Of a stretch of DNA of 64,000 nucleotides, positions 59,865 through 64,000 are shown one piece after another. The translations under genes were made by a program, and so were the position numbers. The notes under the pieces were generated by a model. The model worked only from the letters and a program-made list of their open reading frames with translations, had not been told where the DNA came from and did not search any database. Location: NCBI GenBank assembly GCA_035995885.1, contig DASYKC010000199.1, positions 19,908-83,907 on the forward strand, in the 5' to 3' direction. Each line of letters starts with the position of its first letter. Within the stretch, counting starts at the first letter, position 1. The stretch is from Schlegelella_A sp035995885 (GTDB lineage Bacteria; Pseudomonadota; Gammaproteobacteria; Burkholderiales; Burkholderiaceae_C).

Positions 59865-60859
59865 TTTTGCATGACCGCCGCCGCTTCACGCTCGGCCTGG
59901 CCGGCGCCGTTGCCGGCACCGCGTTTGCCGCGTTGCCGCGCAGCGCGAGCGCGGAGGCCGCGTGGCCCGACAAGCCGATACGCTTCATCGTTCCCTATCC
60001 GCCCGGCGGCGGCACCGACGTCATCGCGCGAATCGTCCAGGAGAGCTTTCACAAAGCACTGGGCCAGCCGATCATCATCGACAACCGCGGCGGCGCCGCC
60101 GGTTCCCTCGGCACGGATCTCGCGGCGAAGGCCGCGCCCGACGGCTACACCGTGCTGTTCACGCTGTCGTCGCACACGATCAATCCGGCGATCTATTCGA
60201 AGCTGCCGTTCAACACGGTGAAGGACTTCGAGCCCGTCGGCACCGTCGCTTCGCTGCCGCAGATCCTCGTCGCCAACCCGCAGTTTCCGCCCAACAGCGT
60301 CGCCGAGCTGACCGCGCTGGCGAAGGCCAAGCCCGGCGCGCTGTCGTTCGCTTCGGTCGGCAACGGCTCGCCCGGCCATCTCGCCGGCGAGCTGTACAAG
60401 CTGCGCACCGCGACCCAGCTGATCCACATCCCGTACCGCGGCGGCGGGCCCGCGATCAGCGACCTGATGGGCGGCCAGGTGCCGTTGCTCTGGGTGTCGA
60501 TTCCCGCCGCGGCGCAATTCGTCAAGGCGGGCAAGGTGAAGGCGCTCGCGGTCTCGACCGTCAAGCGCAGCGCCGCCTTTCCGAACGTGCCGACGATGCA
60601 GGAAGCCGGCGTCGCCGACTTCAACGTCGATTCCTGGTACGCGATGTTCGTGCCGGCGAAGACGCCGCGGCCGGTCATCGACAAGCTCAACAAGGCGCTC
60701 AACGCGATCGTCGTCGACGATCCCGACATCCGCGCCAAGCTCCTCGATCAGGGCGCCGAAGGCGTCGGCGGCACGCCCGAGGCGCTCGGCAAGGTCGTCG
60801 ACGTCGAGCTCGTCCGCTGGGCCAAGCTCGCCAAGGACGCCGACATCCATTCCGATTGA
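59861..60859 (+). CDS. Bug/TctC-type solute-binding protein next to sauST
   Basis: A 332-residue exported binding protein. Signal 'RRRFTLGLAGAVAGTAFAAL' (Tat-like); then 'IRFIVPYPPGGGTDVIARIVQ', 'IIIDNRGGAAGSLGTDLAAKAAPDGYTVLF', 'IPYRGGGPAISDLMGGQVPLLWVSI', which is the standard Bug pattern. No tctAB genes accompany it. By position it should bind sulfoacetate or a related acid, replacing the MFS carrier SauU found in the same place in Cupriavidus. RBS AGGAGA eight bases before the ATG. The sauS gene follows after 22 bp. Confidence 0.85.
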   Translation: MILHDRRRFTLGLAGAVAGTAFAALPRSASAEAAWPDKPIRFIVPYPPGGGTDVIARIVQESFHKALGQPIIIDNRGGAAGSLGTDLAAKAAPDGYTVLFTLSSHTINPAIYSKLPFNTVKDFEPVGTVASLPQILVANPQFPPNSVAELTALAKAKPGALSFASVGNGSPGHLAGELYKLRTATQLIHIPYRGGGPAISDLMGGQVPLLWVSIPAAAQFVKAGKVKALAVSTVKRSAAFPNVPTMQEAGVADFNVDSWYAMFVPAKTPRPVIDKLNKALNAIVVDDPDIRAKLLDQGAEGVGGTPEALGKVVDVELVRWAKLAKDADIHSD

Positions 60860-60881
60860 AGGCCCTTCCAACGCCGAAAGC

Positions 60882-62348
60882 ATGCGAATGAAGACGAACG
60901 ACGCGGACGACGACGTCGCTGCCGCCGTCCGGGCGCAGGTCAGTCGCGCCCGGGCGGCGCAGCGCATCTACGAGCGCTCGACCCAGGAACAGGTCGACAC
61001 CGTCGTGACGGCGGCGGGCTGGGCCATCGTCGACCCGGCGCGCAACCGCGCCCTCGCCGAGCTCGCCGTCGCAGCCACCGGCATCGGCAACGTCGAGGAC
61101 AAGGTCCGCAAGAACCACCGCAAGACCTTCGGTCTGCTGCGCGACTTGAAGGGAGCGAAGTCGGTGGGCGTGATCGCGGTCGACGACGCGAAGGGAATCG
61201 TCGAGATTGCGCGACCGGTCGGCGTGGTCTGCGCCGTGACGCCGTCGACCAATCCCGGCGCAACGCCGGCGAACAAGATCCTCAATGCCCTCAAGGGTCG
61301 CAACGCCGTGATCGTCGCCCCTTCGCCGAAGGGCTGGAGCACGTGCGCGAAGCTCGTCGAGCTCGTTCACGAGCAGCTCGAAAAGACCGGGATGACCGCG
61401 GAAGTCGCGCGCGACCTGGTCCAGGTGCTGCCGGCGCCGGTGACGAAACGATCGACGAGCGAGCTCATGCGTTTGAGCGACCTCGTCGTCGCCACCGGCT
61501 CCCAGGCGAATGTGCGCGCCGCCTACGCAAGCGGCACGCCGGCATTCGGCGTCGGCGCCGGCAACGTCGCCGGGATCGTCGACGAGAGCGCCGATGTCGA
61601 GGCGGCGGCGGAGCGCATCGTCCGCTCGAAGACCTTCGACAACGCGACCAGCTGCTCGTCGGAGAACAGCCTCGTCGTCATCGCGGCGGTGCGCGCGCCG
61701 CTCTTGCGGGCCCTCGGTGCGCGCGGCGCCGTGCTCCTGGACGCAGCGCAGAAGGCGACGCTGGCGACGCTGATGTGGCCCGACGGCAAGCTATCGCCGG
61801 CGGTCATCGGCCAGTCGGCCACGGTGATCGCCGAGCGTGCCGCCGAGGTCGCCGGTGCGGATCGAGCCGCGTGGCGTGCGATCGCCGCGCAGCGGCCGAG
61901 CATCCTGCTCGTCGACGAGGACGGCATCGGCGACGAGCATCCGTATTCCGGCGAAAAGCTGTCGCCCGTGCTCACGCTTTTCGACGCGCCCGATTTTGCG
62001 GAGGCGTGCGGCATCGTCGCGTCGATCTACGCCTACCAGGGCGCTGGGCACTCGGTCGGCCTCAACACCTCGCTGGACGCGCGCGCCCTCGAGCTCGGCC
62101 TCACCCTGCCGGTCTGCCGCGTCATCGTCAATCAGGCGCACAGCATCGCCACCGGCGGGAGCTTCGACAACGGCTTGCCGTTTTCGCTGTCGATGGGCTG
62201 CGGCACCTGGGGGCGCAACAACTTCTCGGACAACATGAATTACCGGCACTACCTGAACATCACGCGAATCTCCCGGCCGATTCCGGAAATCGTGCCGAGC
62301 GAGCTCGAGATCTTCGGCGCCTACTTCGACGCCTGCGGCAGGGACTGA
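60882..62348 (+). CDS. sauS: sulfoacetaldehyde dehydrogenase (acylating)
   Basis: A 488-residue acylating aldehyde dehydrogenase that interconverts sulfoacetyl-CoA and sulfoacetaldehyde with NADP. 'VGVVCAVTPSTNPGATPANKILNALKGRNAVIVAPSPKG', 'AFGVGAGNVAGIVDESAD' and 'FDNATSCSSENSLVV', with nucleophile Cys258, match the AdhE/EutE-type acylating family and within it SauS. The end 'GCGTWGRNNFSDNMNYRHYLNITRISRPIPEIVPSELEIFG' is shared with SauS. ATG 60882 (or 60888). Position before a CoA ligase is that of sauST. The product goes to Xsc. A general coniferyl- or acetaldehyde function is less likely in this setting. Confidence 0.8.
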   Translation: MRMKTNDADDDVAAAVRAQVSRARAAQRIYERSTQEQVDTVVTAAGWAIVDPARNRALAELAVAATGIGNVEDKVRKNHRKTFGLLRDLKGAKSVGVIAVDDAKGIVEIARPVGVVCAVTPSTNPGATPANKILNALKGRNAVIVAPSPKGWSTCAKLVELVHEQLEKTGMTAEVARDLVQVLPAPVTKRSTSELMRLSDLVVATGSQANVRAAYASGTPAFGVGAGNVAGIVDESADVEAAAERIVRSKTFDNATSCSSENSLVVIAAVRAPLLRALGARGAVLLDAAQKATLATLMWPDGKLSPAVIGQSATVIAERAAEVAGADRAAWRAIAAQRPSILLVDEDGIGDEHPYSGEKLSPVLTLFDAPDFAEACGIVASIYAYQGAGHSVGLNTSLDARALELGLTLPVCRVIVNQAHSIATGGSFDNGLPFSLSMGCGTWGRNNFSDNMNYRHYLNITRISRPIPEIVPSELEIFGAYFDACGRD

Positions 62349-62350
62349 CG

Positions 62351-63868
62351 TTGGCGACGACCGTCTTCGAGTGGGTCGAGCGGCAGGCCGCGGCACGGCC
62401 CGCGGCCGTGTATGCGATCGCGACCGAGGACAAGCAGTCGATCGCCTATGGCGATCTGCGCGACAGCTGCCGCGATATCGGTGCCGGTCTGGCGGCGCTG
62501 GGCCTCGCGCCCGGCGACACGGTGTCGGTCGTCATGCCGAACGGTCTGCAGACGTTGCGGATCCTGCTCGGCACGATGCACGCCGGCTGTTGCGTCAACC
62601 CGGTCAACCTCCTGTCCCAGCCCGAGCAGATGCGCTACGTGCTCGATCATTCCGACTGCCGCCTGGTGGTCGCGTCACCGGAGTGGGCCGAGCGCGTGCG
62701 GGCGGCGCTCGTCGGGGTCGAACGAGGAGTGCGTGTCGTCGTGCTGGCCGCCGATGGCGGCGCGAACGCACTTCGAGACGCCTTGCCGGCGGCCACTGCG
62801 CGCGTCGATCGTCGCCCGCCGGCGCCGGACTCGATCGCGCTCCTCATGTACACCTCGGGCACGACCGGCGTGCCCAAGGGCGTCATGCTGACCCAGGCCA
62901 ATCTCGCCGCCAACGCCGCGTCGATCAGCAGGGAGCACGATCTCGGCGTCGGGGATCGCGTCCTGGCCGTGCTGCCCCTCTATCACATCAATGCATTCGC
63001 CGTGACGATGCTGGCGCCGCTGGCGCATGGCGGCAGCCTGGCCATGGCACCGAAGTTCTCGGCGGCGCAGTTCTGGTCCCAGGCTGTCGAGCAGCGCTGC
63101 ACGTGGCTCAACGTCGTGCCGACGATCATCTCGTACCTGCTCGAGGGGCCGTCGCCGCCGCGCGAAAGCCTGCATCGCATCCGCTTTTGCCGGTCGGCGT
63201 CGGCGGCCTTGCCGCCGGAGCACCACCGCGCGTTCGAGGCGAAATTCGGCATCGGCATCGTCGAAACCATGGGCTTGACGGAAACCGTCGCGCCGGCGTT
63301 CTCGAACCCGCTCGAGCGGCAACATCGGAAGATCGGCTCGGTCGGCCGCGCCTCGGGCGGCGAGGCGCGCGTCGTCGACAAGCTCTCCGTCCCCGTCGCA
63401 GACGGGTCCACGGGCGAGCTCGTGGTCCGCGGCGCCCACGTCATGCGCGGCTACTACAAGAACGACGTGGCGACGCGAGACAGCTTCACCGCGGACGGAT
63501 GGCTTCGCACCGGCGATCTCGGTCATCGCGACGCCGACGGTTTCTTCTTCGTCACCGGCCGCATCAAGGAGCTCATCATCAAGGGCGGCGAAAACATCGC
63601 GCCGCGCGAAATCGACGAAGCGCTGCTCAGGCATCCCGCGGTGCTCGAGGCGGCCGCGGTGGGCATGCCGGACGCGCAGTACGGCCAGGAAATCATGGCG
63701 TGCGTCGTGCTGAAACCCGGGGAACACTGCGCGCTCGATGAGCTCTATGCGTTTTCGCAGCGCGAACTCGGCAAGTACAAGACGCCCAAGCTCATCAAGC
63801 TGGTGGATTCCCTGCCCAAGGGTCCGTCGGGCAAAGTCCAGCGCCTGAAGCTGCTGCAAGCCGATTGA
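62351..63868 (+). CDS. sauT: sulfoacetate-CoA ligase
   Basis: A 505-residue ANL-superfamily acyl-CoA synthetase. AMP-binding P-loop 'LLMYTSGTTGVPKGVMLTQANLAANA', 'VLPLYHINAF', 'ETMGLTETVAP', 'GWLRTGDLGHRDADGFFFVTGRIKELIIKGGENIAPREIDEALL' and the C-terminal 'LPKGPSGKVQRLKLLQ' with catalytic Lys are all seen. In the sau pathway it activates sulfoacetate with ATP and CoA. TTG start at 62351, 2 bp after the sauS stop, so translation is probably coupled; no better start exists near it. Specificity for sulfoacetate is inferred from the neighbouring sauS. Confidence 0.75.
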   Translation: MATTVFEWVERQAAARPAAVYAIATEDKQSIAYGDLRDSCRDIGAGLAALGLAPGDTVSVVMPNGLQTLRILLGTMHAGCCVNPVNLLSQPEQMRYVLDHSDCRLVVASPEWAERVRAALVGVERGVRVVVLAADGGANALRDALPAATARVDRRPPAPDSIALLMYTSGTTGVPKGVMLTQANLAANAASISREHDLGVGDRVLAVLPLYHINAFAVTMLAPLAHGGSLAMAPKFSAAQFWSQAVEQRCTWLNVVPTIISYLLEGPSPPRESLHRIRFCRSASAALPPEHHRAFEAKFGIGIVETMGLTETVAPAFSNPLERQHRKIGSVGRASGGEARVVDKLSVPVADGSTGELVVRGAHVMRGYYKNDVATRDSFTADGWLRTGDLGHRDADGFFFVTGRIKELIIKGGENIAPREIDEALLRHPAVLEAAAVGMPDAQYGQEIMACVVLKPGEHCALDELYAFSQRELGKYKTPKLIKLVDSLPKGPSGKVQRLKLLQAD

Positions 63869-64000
63869 CACGATAAGCGGAGCCACGATGAATTTTATCG
63901 TTAATGATTTTGGCGGCGCCGGCGCGCCCCGGCGTTGCGCCGCGATGGCGGCAGCGAAAATCGCCGCTCTATGGTAGGTTAGCAGCAACCTTCAGCCTGG
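63869..64000. other. right-end intergenic sequence
   Basis: The last 132 bases change to a mixed composition with an A/T-rich start. A 29-codon frame at 63888-63977 (beginning MNFIVNDFGG) has AGCGGAG before its ATG but no recognisable product. GCGGC and GCCGC arms around 63950-63970 could form a weak hairpin after sauT, without a T run. Confidence 0.35.

Noticed and set aside
63888..63977. 29-codon frame at the right end as a gene
   Set aside because: It has a plausible ribosome site but is too short to judge, with no recognised motif; recorded only as part of the intergenic note.

Overview
The window is G+C-rich, densely packed bacterial DNA that reads as a betaproteobacterium, most likely a member of the Burkholderiales. 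The signs are a betaproteobacterial-type phasin with PhaR-like operators, Bug/TctC-type solute-binding proteins encoded without their membrane partners, and the taurine, sulfoacetate and sulfite gene families present. No rRNA, tRNA, CRISPR array, insertion sequence or phage gene was found. The taxonomic placement is an inference from gene families.

Left part (1-31 kb). The first 1.3 kb is decayed DNA with fragments of an ABC-type binding protein and possibly of a PIN-domain toxin. After it come a lipoprotein with a glycosidase-like domain, a protein phosphatase, an ADP/ATP-translocase-like carrier, two NAD(P)-binding oxidoreductases, an OxlT-type antiporter, a three-gene gamma-glutamyl operon (ATP-grasp ligase, PuuD-like hydrolase, PuuA-like ligase), an Nramp metal transporter, a bicupin oxalate decarboxylase and a phasin. 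At 17.7 kb two truncated genes (AraC type and esterase) meet back to back. Then follow a sterol-desaturase family enzyme, a LytS/LytTR two-component pair and a few small enzymes. A LysR regulator is divergent from soeABC, a quinone-linked sulfite dehydrogenase; an MHS-type carrier and a clear terminator follow.

Middle part (30.5-42.2 kb). Two divergent operons share a 133-bp control region. Leftward: a beta-keto acid cleavage enzyme (BKACE), a dehydrogenase and a Bug protein. Rightward: a three-subunit biotin-dependent carboxylase (carrier, biotin carboxylase, pyruvate-carboxylase-like carboxyltransferase), a NitT/TauT-type ABC transporter, a TSUP exporter, an IclR regulator and a 3-hydroxybutyrate dehydrogenase. 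The carboxylase would make a beta-keto acid, BKACE would cleave one to acetoacetate, and the last enzyme would reduce acetoacetate. I do not recognise this as a described pathway and consider it the best candidate for a new system.

Right part (42.2-64 kb) is a sulfonate-catabolism island. Reading leftward from 48.9 kb: tauABC, a second TauABC-like transporter and a PLP-dependent decarboxylase. Next come tauR, then divergent tauXY (taurine dehydrogenase), then xsc and pta on the opposite strand. Divergent from xsc are iclR-cobS-cobT, then iclR-bug-sauS-sauT (sulfoacetate activation and reduction). Taurine and sulfoacetate would both become sulfoacetaldehyde. Xsc would split that into acetyl phosphate and sulfite, Pta would make acetyl-CoA, and the SoeABC enzyme 25-30 kb away would oxidise the sulfite. 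The acetyl-CoA could be stored as polyhydroxybutyrate, in line with the phasin and 3-hydroxybutyrate dehydrogenase genes.
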